Positions 12,471-23,229 of a stretch of 64,000 bases of DNA are shown here, one piece after another. Positions within the stretch are counted from its first letter, which is position 1. The number at the start of each line of letters is the position of its first letter. Made by a program: the position numbers and the translations under genes. Under the pieces are notes generated by a model. That model ran no database searches. It saw only the letters and a list, made by a program, of their open reading frames with translations, and was not told where the DNA came from. The DNA is from Acanthaster planci (taxonomy: Eukaryota > Echinodermata > Asteroidea > Valvatida > Acanthasteridae): the NCBI RefSeq assembly GCF_001949145.1, contig NW_019091360.1, forward strand, positions 2,012,178 to 2,076,177. Direction: 5' to 3'.

Positions 12471-13393
12471 ACAGCATGGACAGTGAAGATTCTGATGACG
12501 ACGTACCACTGAATGGTTTAAGAAACCGCATCCGTGCAAATGTGGCTCGGGAAGTCTGTCGTCTGATCAACGAAGCCCCATCTGATTCCACTTAGCAGCA
12601 CTTGCCTCAATCTCCCAGAGAAAACATGGCCCAACGAGATCTTCTACTCATGATGTAGATATCATGAGAGATCTGCAGAAGAAGGTGACATCACTGCAGC
12701 AGCAGCTTGATCACATGCAGAACCGACAAGAGAGTCTCCGGGAAGGTGTGAAGTTCATCGCAGCAAACACGGTTCCTCAAGCTGTAGCTGGGATGAGCAA
12801 CAGCATTCAGTCTTCCCCTCAAGTGGACCAGACACCAGCGCTAGCCACTTGTCCAACGAACGTACTGCCTACAGACAGTATTCCAGCCCCCACTCCGCCA
12901 CCCACTCCCAACGAGCACACCCCAGTAGCGGAGGTAGTTCGCGTCTCACCTGAAACCCCAGCCTCCAGCAGACAAACCGTTCCACTGCAGAGTGTAATGG
13001 GTCCTGAGCCGGGAATGTATTTACTGGGAGACAAAAAGTAAATGGTCCGGCCCGTCTCCGAGTACGAGTCAATTCTCAAAGATGTCACCCGACGAAGACG
13101 CCATGCCGATGATGGGGACGAGGCTGTCTCGTCTGCCTTTCCCTGCTGACATGAGTAGTTCTCAGAGAAGAACTGGCCACCAAGAACATCACTGGAAATT
13201 TGCGGGACAAGAACATTAAAAAGTGCCAGATTCCAACGATCAATAAAGATATTCTTCAAGTGATGCAAAATGCAATTTCCTGACTTTAAGGACTGGTTTA
13301 CGGACTCGAAGTGCAAAACGGTCGAGGCGCTCAACAAGCAATGCAAAAAGGTGGGACAAGAGTTGAAGGGCAAGGACCATGAGGAAGAGCTCT
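12471..13393 (+). pseudogene. BEN-domain gene, exon 2 (interrupted)
   Basis: After the acceptor at 12470 the frame reads an acidic start (MDSEDSDDDVPL) and a helix (LRNRIRANVAREVCRLINE), then meets TAG at 12593. Coding-like sequence resumes in another frame as a coiled coil (MRDLQKKVTSLQQQLDHM, 12664) and a long Pro/Ser/Thr linker, stopping at 13041. Beyond another shift, about 13150-13390 reads ELATKNITGNLRDKN, then an FPDFKDWF-like segment and VEALNKQCKKVGQELK. That order is the C-terminal half of a BEN domain, a DNA-binding fold of chromatin factors and some DNA viruses. Three breaks make this a pseudogene unless the draft sequence is wrong. Confidence 0.5.
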
Positions 13394-13399
13394 GAGATT

Positions 13400-15450
13400 T
13401 GGCTTTAGTTGTAAGTATGTTTCGGTTTTGATAATGACCTCCATAATGACCTTACAACCAAGAATTTTCTTTTCAATCAAAATTACTAAATCGGTTGTAT
13501 TAACGTTGCGTTCGATCCTCAATATGCAACATTTTTAATGTATTGACATTTTATTTTAGCTCCAAATGGAAAGAACATCCCTAGTATTATGATCTTGAAT
13601 CATGCACCAAATCTTGTCGTCTTCAATCAACCGATTTCCAAATACACTGCAGTGCTATTTTAAGATGTGTTTTGTCGTACCTTTGATTTTCTATGCTATA
13701 GATGTGTAGGTATACATGTTTGATGATGTTCCAATTTCTGCGATAGAATATAAGTTGTGTTGACCTTTTTGAAAACCAAAATGCAAGTTGGACTGATTAC
13801 TTTCGCATATGTATAGATAGTTACGTTAAAGCCTCGTTCATCGTTCATTAATTAAACGATCATCTTATTAATACCGAAAGGAATGTCTCTTTCTTAGGAA
13901 TTACTCGTGTTTTATTACTTGGGTACTGCAGTATAAAATCTAAAAACTTACTCATCGTAATCATACACCTGCAGAAAGACTCAGTAAATTGAACCAGCCC
14001 CTACTCAAGTTCTTTTGTTGCCCGTGGTCGAAGATAATAGGATAATAATAAACCCTCCCTCACACCCCTATTGTTGGACCCCAGAAGTCAGAGTGTGGTT
14101 ATCAGGCAGGAACACAAAAGACCTCTCAGCAGGTACAGTGCATGAGTCACAGGCTGGGCCGGTAGCCTGCCCCCTTTGAGGACGATTCATCAAACAGGCC
14201 GAGCTACCGGCCGGCCGGTACATCAACTGCTGGGGGGTGGCTGGGATTAAGAAAAGAAAAACAGGAAATAAAATGCAATTCTAGCCATATTTTGGTGATA
14301 TATACGTCACGGCCCTATGCTTCAGTTTTGTTGAAGTAAACTGTGTACTCATGACACCCTAAAACAAGTTTTTAAAGTGCATTTTTTCTAACCAGATGAT
14401 TGAATTTATGCCTTTCATATTCCTTTGTTTTTTAACTTCGGAATATTAAATTTTGAAAATAATTATTCACAGATATTTGATGAATGATTGAGTGATTCAG
14501 GGAGCTTTCTGGCAAATTTCTGAGATTTAGAGTAAAAGTGAATCATTACATTTGAGGTTTAGTGTCGTGTTTGTTGAGGCAGTCAACTTCATAGCTTTGA
14601 CATGACAATGAAATTGAAACCAGTGTAGGCGCAACTACATGTAGGCAAATTAAATCTCATGATAGATGTGTGTCGATCACTATGATGCAAATTATATGTC
14701 TTACCACAACCAACCACCGTCCCATCGTCATTGACCAATTAACATTGGAGGATGTGTAAGCCATCTGCAGGGTTTGCTGATCAGCAAAATAACTGAGCCT
14801 TTCCCGAGTTTCCCAGCAGCAGATGTGTAAACGTCATATCCCTCATTTGTTTTGTAGATGCAGTATCCAGGAAATCTTTGGAGGAGTGCTGTTGACAGCT
14901 ATACACTGCCTGTAATTGTAGCAAGGAGATTAATGGCAGTGCCCTTGCAGATTGCAAAATATGATGTTGCAGTGTGAAATATTCTAATTCAAATATTTTA
15001 TCCTATTTGCATATTAAATGTTAGCCAATATACTTGCCTAAAATACAGCCCTCAGGAAGTGGTTCAGTGGGTATTTTCAGAGATAACAGATGTTGCCAGG
15101 TTCCCTTCTAGTCTGAGTGAAAATTGATGTTATTTCTTTGCAACAGCGTTACTCGGTGGATTTGGATACCCGTCTTGCCAACAGTCAGCCCTCATGGGAA
15201 CAGCAATCTAAAGTTGCCAGTGTCAAAGCTCACAGGGAGGATGCTTAGATTTGGCAGGTAGGTAATTAGTAAATCATGAATACAAATTAATGAACCTTTT
15301 GTATTAATTAGTAAATCATTTGCTTGAATAGTAAATCATTGATACAGAAATAAGCCTTTTACGAGTTAAGTTTGAATAAAATCTGGTACACGTACAGAGT
15401 TCTTCAAATTCATGTCAACATAACAATTTGAATTTTCTCCATACTGGTAA
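13400..15450. other. non-coding; one GC-rich palindromic patch
   Basis: Two kilobases without coding signal. At about 14157-14222 lies a GC-rich patch with inverted CCGGTAGC / GCTACCGG words and the palindrome CCGGCCGGCCGG. AATTAGTAAATCATGAATAC-type words repeat at about 15265-15345. Otherwise AT-rich and featureless. Confidence 0.4.
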
Positions 15451-15456
15451 TCAAAG

Positions 15457-15630
15457 ACTCTTGCTGTACCTTGTGATTCGGGGCAAGCTTTTGCTTAGTT
15501 ACCTAAGAAACGCCTTGCAACAATACACTTTCTCAATGGATAAGAACGGCACAAAGGAACCAGTCCATTCCAGAGATGGTTGTCGCTATGCAAAAGCTTG
15601 CCCCGAGTCATGAGGTATAGCAACAGTGTT
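15457..15630. mobile_element. MITE with ~42 bp terminal inverted repeats
   Basis: The left arm CTTGCTGTACC...GATTCGGGGCAAGC (15459-15499) is matched by the inverted right arm (15582-15628), with about six mismatches over 42 bases. The centre is about 85 bp and has no coding. A foldable, non-coding element of about 174 bp is the usual form of a MITE. The parent family is not identified. Confidence 0.65.
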
Positions 15631-15677
15631 TTTATAGTCTGGGGAATTCAAATAATAATTATTATTACAGAAAATGA

Positions 15678-15934
15678 GTCACTTGGGAGACATAGGAACG
15701 TGCACAAAATTTTTCAAACTTTACCATCCCATAAATCAATATTCCCTAATCTGATCTTAACCAAACTTTGTGTGTTTTCCTTTCAGACCCTAATCTATCA
15801 TCTCTCAAAATGTGGACATTAAAAATTTTCCTTCTTTTGGTAGTTGGAGCATTAGGGAGACATTGAAATCTCTCCCTAGTGACTGATGTCTCCCTAATGT
15901 TGAAAAATTTACCACAAAATGTCTCCCAAGTGAC
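15678..15934. mobile_element. MITE with nested inverted repeats
   Basis: The perfect 16 bp inverted repeat GTCACTTGGGAGACAT starts at 15678 and ends at 15934. Inside it a second pair, GCATTAGGGAGACAT (about 15848) and ATGTCTCCCTAATG (about 15887), forms a hairpin. All arms share the GGGAGACAT word, so the element probably grew by internal duplication. It lies just beside the 3' end of the LINE. Confidence 0.6.
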
Positions 15935-16270
15935 CTATTTGGAAATATTGACATTTATAAAGTGCCCAATCCATCAAGCTTCTCCCAGGCGCTGTACATC
16001 AAAATGTAAATATATAAATAAAACCTACATGTACCATAACTAAAATCAATACTAAGAAACTAAAAATGCTTGTTTAAAAAGATGTGTCTCCAGCCCAGTC
16101 TTAAAACTCTCCACATTCCTAGACTCTTTAAAATGAACTTCAAGCTGGTTCCAGAGATGGGGACCAGCCACAGAAAACATCCTCTCGCCAGCAAAAGACA
16201 GCCTAGTTTTTGGAAGAGTAAGCCAAGACGAGTCCAGCGCAGAACGAGTGAATCGACTAGGAATCCTAAC

Positions 16271-17500
16271 TTAAAGCAAATCACTTAAATATCTTGGAGC
16301 TCTGACGTGGAGACATTTAAAGACCAGGAGACACACTTTAAAAATTACCCTATACTTTACTGGCAACCAATGTAATTGCATCAGCGCAGGAGTAGCGTGG
16401 TCAAATTTCTTGCCATTAGTGAGTAACCTTGCTGCAGCATTCTGGACTCTCTGCAAAGGAGCAAGGGCTGACGCCGATAGACCTATTGAAACAGAGTTAC
16501 AATAGTCAATGCGAGATGTAACAAGTGCATGAATAATCTGCTCCATGGCTGATTGGCCCAAATAACATTTAATTTTGCTTAGATTGTACAGGTGATACAT
16601 TGCAGAGCGAGAGACATTCTTGATTTGGGATTGCATATTCATTTTGTTGTCAAAAATCACACCCAGACTCCTGACTTCAGAGACTGCAGTAATATTGTGA
16701 TTACCAATATTCACAGCAGTCCTAGGAATTTTGCTCAAAAATATATGCGATCCAATGATAAACAGATTTGTCTTATCATTTAACTTCCAAAAATTAATCG
16801 CCATCCAACATCTGATGTCGTAACAGCATTTTTCCAAAACTGACACTTGTTGCTGTATGTTGCTGGCAGTTGGCTGAGCTGACAAATACAACTGAGTGTC
16901 ATCTGCATAAAAATGACAACTCAGTCCATGATGCCTAATAACATCCCCTAATGGCAACATGTACACATTGAATAAAAGTGGTCCGAGTACAGAGCCCTGG
17001 GGGACACCATACTTAAGTGTCACTCGTGGTTCCGACATCTGATCCACTCTTCGTAAATGGTCTCTAAGCTAAGAAGAAAACCACTCGACGGTATTTTGTG
17101 AAACTCCAACATGTGTCCTTAATCGATGAAGCAAAATGTCATGATCAAGCGTATCAAAAGCAGCACTTACATCAAGATATACCAGAATGGAGACTTTGCC
17201 CTTATCCATATGATTCCAAATATCATTTTGAATGCGGGCAAGAGCTGTTCCCGTCCCATGGTGGCACTTATATGCCAATTGAAAATGTAACATAAACCTG
17301 GTCATATGATTAGTCAATGGTAAATTGGCAACTGGACGATAATTCTTAAGCAGCTTGGCTTGATCAGCCTTGAGGTTGCGAGATTTTGGAATGGGAGTAA
17401 CAGTAGACATCTTAAAATCATTTGGAAAAACTGCAAGGTTAATAGAAGTATTAACGAGAGATGTGATTATTGGGCAGATTTCAGGCAGACAGCATTTCAA
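16271..17500 (-). pseudogene. LINE reverse transcriptase, broken
   Basis: Frame 17500-17069 has the N-terminal RT motifs (MSTVTPIPKSRN, NYRPVANLPL, and SAAFDTLDHDILLHRL of domain 3). It is interrupted at about 17070. Frame 17047-16271 continues with [15 protein letters not shown] and the catalytic [11 protein letters not shown] (about 16898-16909), then [11 protein letters not shown] and [10 protein letters not shown]. The YADD box is intact, so the RT was lost by frameshift rather than active-site change. In a live element it copies RNA at the nicked target site. Confidence 0.8.
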
Positions 17501-17697
17501 AAGTGCAGTTGGTATCAGGACAGCACTGCAAGTTTTTGGAGGACACTTGCGTATGATTTGCTAGATCTGTGCACAAGGGGTGGAGCCTAAATTAATTAAG
17601 CTTACATCCTTCAGGAAGAACTGGATCTTGAATATCAAAATCTCCTTGACCCACACCACTCGTACGTCATAAGTTGCTGATCTTAGTTTGAAAGAAA

Positions 17698-18925
17698 TTA
17701 GCGAAGCGAAGCATGCTTGTCAAGAACCAACCTTAATTCCGAATTGTAAAAAGCTGCGAAAACGTTCGGGTCGGGTAATGAAGTTTCGTCCAAATACTTT
17801 GAAAATGCAGAACAGCGAATGTCTGGAATGTTTTTAATCCTTCTAAATGCTACAGATTTCTGCGGTCTCACAGGCTTACTGATTTCTGAAGAACAGGTTA
17901 TCAGTGAATGATCGGGAACAGCAGGATCAAAAAAATCTACAGATTTGATAATGTCCATAGATGGACGAGTAACATCAAGATCTAAAACATGACCTTTAAT
18001 ATGGGTTGGGGATACTACAAGTTGAATCAAATTGCAAGACTCAAGAAAAGTAATAAAACAAATCGTATCATGTGCTTGAGGCTGATCCATGTTAATATTA
18101 AAGTATCCAACTATCACAAAATCAGATGATTTTGACATGAACTGTTCAATGATTTGAGAGAAATCAGTTAAAAAGGTAGTGATTGCTACATTTGGAGCCC
18201 GATAAACAACCATCAACAAGAAACGTTTATCATGACTGTCGACATTGACCACCATGTTCAAAAGATGATCCAGCTGCAGTAGATGGAGTACTGTAGTATG
18301 TAGTCTCATTCCGTACTCCTACTACACCACCACCAGCTCTACCTTGACAAGATTTATGGAGAAACTGGTAATCGCCAGATGTTAACTGTGACACCGTAGT
18401 AATGTCTCCTTCTTTAATCCATGTCTCAGTAAGAGCAAGCACATCAATGTCTTGATCAGCCAGCAATTCAAGAATGCCAGTTGTTTTGTTACATACAGAT
18501 CTCGCATTCAAACTACAAACCCACAAATTTCCTATGGATGGAGTGCAACTCGAAGCTGACGCCAGTTTAATGGAAATTAAATTACCTGTCTGGGGTGGTC
18601 GGCAAAACGACGAATACCGTGAATTGAATTGCCTAGGCGTTATAATTACCGGAATTTGTGCTTTCACTCTGATTCCTCCTTTCAGACTTCGTTGTCGTTT
18701 GAGAATTCCCAGATCCTTTATATTATTGCAAACTGGCCAGGGGAGATTCCGTCTATAATCCTTAAAACTAAAAAGCTCAACACAAGTGTAAACTCTACAA
18801 AATGGTACTTTACCAGGCTGTATGCCACTAGCATTGTTAATACAGCTTATTTGGCTTCCATTTGTACAGCCAGCTAATTTAGAGTCAGATTTTCCATAAT
18901 GATCGGCTGCATGGTGGTTTCTCAC
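17698..18925 (-). pseudogene. LINE endonuclease (APE type), broken
   Basis: Frame 18925-18230 carries CSLNARSVCNKTTGI and LALTETWIKEGD, the first two motifs of the apurinic-type endonuclease of non-LTR elements. A frameshift near 18270 leads into 18309-17698 with VVYRAPN, then GYFNINMD where active enzymes have GDFN, and DHSLI near the end. The Asp-to-Tyr change (codon about 18103-18105) removes a catalytic residue. It would nick target DNA for retrotransposition in a live element; this copy could not. Confidence 0.7.
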
Positions 18926-18930
18926 ATTAC

Positions 18931-19092
18931 ATGTACTTGGACCAGGGTTTTAGCGATATCCACACACATAGCAATATTCACTATGCGGTCCAAAAGAAAA
19001 GGAGCGAACAAACACATATGTCTTTGCTTCAGCCACTTCGTAACTGGATATTTAGAACAAGAAATTCAAATGGTTACATGTACATGTATGTC
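18931..19092. other. non-coding, TACATGTA-rich
   Basis: Contains TACATGTACATGTATG just before the next element. No other structure was recognised. Confidence 0.4.
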
Positions 19093-19360
19093 AGGGTTCC
19101 CCCTGCCTGGAAAAGTCACGGAAAATCGTTTTCGTTCTCATAGCATTTGAAAAAATGACTAAAGTCATGGAAAAGTCATTGAAATTTTCAAACAGTGTGT
19201 GTGATTTCTATTTTTAGAAATAACTGCATAAAATGTGTGATTTTAGTCACAACTTTCAAGTCCAAATAGTCCAAGCAATTGCGTTATTGGGTCGTGAATT
19301 TTCATAATTTGGTCATAGAAAAGTCATGAAATTTAATTGTCCTTTAGGTGCAGGAACCCT
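19093..19360. mobile_element. small hAT-like non-autonomous element
   Basis: Begins CAGGGTTCC and ends GGAACCCTG, a 9 bp perfect inverted repeat of the CAGGG type used by hAT transposons. Inside are GGAAAAGTCAC, CATGGAAAAGTCATTG and the inverse CATAGAAAAGTCATG. Related GGAAAAGTCCTGG words recur at 21600-21940. No clean 8 bp target duplication is visible. Confidence 0.45.
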
Positions 19361-19689
19361 GTACATTATATGCAATAAGATAACTCAGTGTAACAGATTT
19401 TATTCAAATTTAACTTGCAAAAGGCTTCCTTGATACATGTAGATCCTTTGCATGAATGGTAATTGGTAAACTGGGGCTTGATACATTCTTATTTCCTGAT
19501 ATTGTAACAATTTATTTTCCATCTAATTAACCCAAACCCATCCATAAACATGCACCTCTCCCAGTCTCTGGCTTATATCAGTAACCACCAACTTCTCTCC
19601 ACCCTCTCTCCTTAAGTTCACCTCCAATAGCTCCTCCCTCCCCATCCAAGGTACATACTGTGTGCTCAAGTTCCACCCTCCCTAAGTTC

Positions 19690-19990
19690 CGCACTCCTTG
19701 CCCAAGCTCCACCTTGTCTCCTTAACTCCTCTAGTTCTACACTCCCCACCCAAGCTCCACCTAATTGTGTCGTGAACTCAACTAGCTCCACACTCCCCGC
19801 CCAAGCTCCACCTTGTCTCCTTAACTCCACTAGTTCCACACTCCCCGCCCAAGCTCCACCTTGTCTCCTTAACTCCACTAGTTCCACACTCCCCGCCCAA
19901 GCTCCACCTTGTCTCCTTAACTCCACTAGTTCCACACTCCCCGCCCAAGCTCCACCTTGTCTCCTGAACTCCACTGCCTCTACCCTCTCC
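19690..19990. repeat. 48 bp minisatellite, about 5 copies
   Basis: The unit CCCGCCCAAGCTCCACCTTG plus 28 more bases repeats with a period of 48. The central three copies are nearly identical and the outer ones diverge. Because 48 is a multiple of three, it gives repetitive open frames on both strands (16-residue repeats), which should not be taken as genes. CT-rich flanks (19600-20130) look like older decayed units. Confidence 0.85.
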
Positions 19991-20129
19991 ATTCAAGGCT
20001 CTGTGCTCAAGCTCCACCTGCCTAAGCTCCACCCTCCCAAAACTGAGCCCAACCGCTTATTCCACCCACTTTAGGTTCCACTCTACATGCTCCAACCTCC
20101 CCATCTAAGATCCATCCTCTCTACAAGCT

Positions 20130-20870
20130 TGAATTTGAACTTTACTCTCCCCCAAGCTCTCTGTTTAGGAGTGAGACATCACCCTTAAATGTGTACTGTA
20201 GAAACAGTCTGAAACAGTATTGCCTCACATTTTTTCTTCATAATTCAACATGCATTTGTAATTTGGGCCGGCATTTTTATAATTGCCAGCCGGCCTAACA
20301 AAATGAGTCATAAGTCACTGGAGCCATTTTTGAGTTAAACGGCCTTGACAACAGTGTGAATTTATCTGCATAAATCTCAGTCAGCGCGCAGCCCCTCTGT
20401 TAATGAGCATTGTTGGCAATTCCATTTGCACGCGAAAACAATCTCGCAAGTATATGGGAGTTCGCGAGAAAAAATGAGAATATATGGTGTCCCTTCAACC
20501 CACCAGGAAATCTGTTGCTTCATTTGTGGGTCGAAATGGCTTGGTGAGTAGATAGTTGACGTTTTTCACCATCAATAAAGTTCTCCGACAATTTCCCATC
20601 GATTTATTTGGACGCAAACTTGCTTAGTGTTTCTCACAAAAATCGCAGGCCTCCTCTTTTTTAAGTGCACCTGACTGTTTCGCAATAACTGGATAAAATT
20701 GAGACTTACAATTCTTCAGGAAAAGGACAGAACATCCGTTTGATGCCAAGAATTTTGCTGCCGGGCCGGGCCAATCAAAATTTTAAAATTTTATGCACTA
20801 CTCACTCAGCAATCCTGGCAGTGTTTACATTTTTGCGAGACGAATGGTAAGACTGTTTCCCCAGTAAACG
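20130..20870. other. non-coding region
   Basis: Contains GCCGGCATTTTTATAATTGCCAGCCGGC (20270-20297), a short inverted pair of GCCGGC words, and GTGCACCTGACTGTTTCGCA at about 20665, which recurs at about 21131. No coding recognised. Confidence 0.35.
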
Positions 20871-20873
20871 ACT

Positions 20874-20966
20874 ATCATTCACTAGGTTTCCTTCAATGCA
20901 AAGTCTGGTTCCCTATTAAAGGACCAACATTCACTAGGTTTCCTTCAATGCAAAGTCTGGGTTCCC
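20874..20966. repeat. tandem duplication of ~60 bp
   Basis: CATTCACTAGGTTTCCTTCA and the following AATGCAAAGTCTGG occur twice, at about 20876 and 20930, with short different spacers. Confidence 0.7.
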
Positions 20967-22409
20967 GATTTTAGTCACACACATTTACATGTATCTCTGA
21001 TGTCATTTGATTGGCCAGTATTAGAGAGAATATATGTCAATCAATTAATCACAGATAGTCTTTCATGAAATACATATGGCAGTTTTCTTGGTTAATCTCA
21101 CGAAGTCTAAACCTGCGATCAATATTTTGGGTGCACCTGACTGTTTCGCAATGACTTGAGAAGTAAAAATTTATTGTTTGGCTGGATATATGACATATCT
21201 ATCTTCTGCTGTCAAGAAAAAATTCTTCCAGCCCAGATTTGGAACTACTAAAACCAGTTATTTTGTACCCTCATTTTTACGCACGAAAGCCTACGTTTAC
21301 GGCTAATATCCTTCAAAAGAGACTGCGAATATTTGTATTTTTTACAAAGGACACGAGACTGATATTTTAACTATACATTTATGTAAAGATATTTCATTCT
21401 TAAAGGTAACACAAGGTGGTATACACTTTAGAAAAGTCCACAACATAGCTCATTACATATGCATGAATCAGATAGCCGTGCATACGTAGCAAATGAAAGG
21501 AGCAGTTTTTACGGGTGCTGCGCACTAACTTATCTTCAAAAAATTTCGCTCACGTTATGCGCATCTTCATTAATTTTGCAAACTGTGAGAAGAAAGAAAG
21601 AAGAAAATGGAAAATCCTGAAAAGTCCTGGCAAAAGAGTTGTACTGGAAAATTGTGGCAACTTGGGGTAAAGAAGGTGTCGTGGAGCCCTGTTTTCAGTG
21701 AAAAAAGTCATGGAAATAATAAAAGAGTTATTTCTGATTGGCAGCGTTTGTGGGATAACGGAATAATAATATACTTACAGGCTATCCTTGTCAATCTATA
21801 GTAGTCTATAGTCTAATCTATGATAGTTTTCTACATGTAGTTTATACAACCAAACAACATTTCTCTGCAAAATAGCATTAAATGTCATAGAAATTGTCAT
21901 TTAGTCCAGCAAAGTCCTGGAAAAGTCCTAGAGTTCGGTTTTCAGATTTCTGTGGCAAATTTGCAAAGTAACAGTGTCCCTATGTGGTGGGAAGTCACCC
22001 CATGCTTGTAAATGTTCATGTGTGCTTGATGAGGGATGCACTAAATGAATGTGACACATTTCTCTTGGAATGTACGTGCACCGGCAGGTACTTTGAGCCC
22101 AGTCAAAATCTGCCCACTAACCTGTCACATCTTTGCCAGTGAACTGGTAAAGGGGTACATCTAATCAGAGTGGACTACATTTTAGTTTCTCATTTCATCT
22201 TCTTTTTCTTGTCAGGAAGGGGAGTAGAGATGGTCCCAGTGCTAGTCGACCCAAACTTGCAGAGGCTGAGCCGGTCTACTCACTGAACGACTAACTGGCC
22301 AACATGTATAACTCCCGTACATGCAAAGTGTGCCTGAACCATGTCAAAGTCTTCCGTCCTTGTATATGGTCACATGATCTGTTGTGAGCATAGCTGTCCA
22401 GAATGCTTC
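20967..22409. other. non-coding, decayed repeat words
   Basis: AT-rich. Contains AAAGTCCTGG/AAAAGTCATGG words related to the element at 19093 and a repeated TCTATAGTCTA. No gene recognised. Confidence 0.35.
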
Positions 22410-23222
22410 TATCGTCCTGTCTGTCGCGCGGACATGGCCTAGTAGAGAGAGTCGTCTTTTCCTGAGTTCTGCTTCNNNNNNNNNNNNNNNNNNNNNNNNN
22501 NNNNNNNNNNNNNNNNNNNNNNNNNNNNNNNNNNNNNNNNNNNNNNNNNNNNNNNNNNNNNNNNNNNNNNNNNNNNNNNNNNNNNNNNNNNNNNNNNNNN
22601 NNNNNNNNNNNNNNNNNNNNNNNNNNNNNNNNNNNNNNNNNNNNNNNNNNNNNNNNNNNNNNNNNNNNNNNNNNNNNNNNNNNNNNNNNNNNNNNNNNNN
22701 NNNNNNNNNNNNNNNNNNNNNNNNNNNNNNNNNNNNNNNNNNNNNNNNNNNNNNNNNNNNNNNNNNNNNNNNNNNNNNNNNNNNNNNNNNNNNNNNNNNN
22801 NNNNNNNNNNNNNNNNNNNNNNNNNNNNNNNNNNNNNNNNNNNNNNNNNNNNNNNNNNNNNNNNNNNNNNNNNNNNNNNNNNNNNNNNNNNNNNNNNNNN
22901 NNNNNNNNNNNNNNNNNNNNNNNNNNNNNNNNNNNNNNNNNNNNNNNNNNNNNNNNNNNNNNNNNNNNNNNNNNNNNNNNNNNNNNNNNNNNNNNNNNNN
23001 NNNNNNNNNNNNNNNNNNNNNNNNNNNNNNNNNNNNNNNNNNNNNNNNNNNNNNNNNNNNNNNNNNNNNNNNNNNNNNNNNNNNNNNNNNNNNNNNNNNN
23101 NNNNNNNNNNNNNNNNNNNNNNNNNNNNNNNNNNNNNNNNNNNNNNNNNNNNNNNNTATCGTCCTGTCTGTCGCGCGACATGGCCTAGTAGAGAGAGTCG
23201 TCTTTTCCTGAGTTCCCTGCTT
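22410..23222. repeat. assembly gap flanked by near-identical ~65 bp edges
   Basis: The 66 bases before the N-run (22410-22475, starting TATCGTCCTGTCTGTCGCGC) are repeated almost exactly after it (23157-23222), differing by about one base plus a small indel at the end. Either the gap hides a tandem repeat or the two edges are the same locus and the gap is spurious. Long frames reported across the Ns are artefacts. Confidence 0.8.
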
Positions 23223-23229
23223 GTTTTTC

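Larger units (their letters stand above)
15950..18930 (-). mobile_element. LINE of the CR1/L2/jockey group, nearly full length
   Basis: The element reads on minus from about 18930 to about 15950: endonuclease, reverse transcriptase, C-terminal tail, then a short 3' end that reads GTACAGCGCCTGGGAGAAGC and finishes near GCACTTTATAAATG. That kind of 3' end is typical of L2/CR1-like LINEs. A C-terminal segment with HLWNQLEVHFKES lies at about 16160-16110. Several frameshifts break the ORF, so it is dead. No clear target duplication or ORF1 is seen. Confidence 0.75.

Noticed and set aside
19666-20074. Long repetitive open frames on both strands
   Set aside because: They come from the 48 bp minisatellite, whose period is divisible by three; no independent coding signal.
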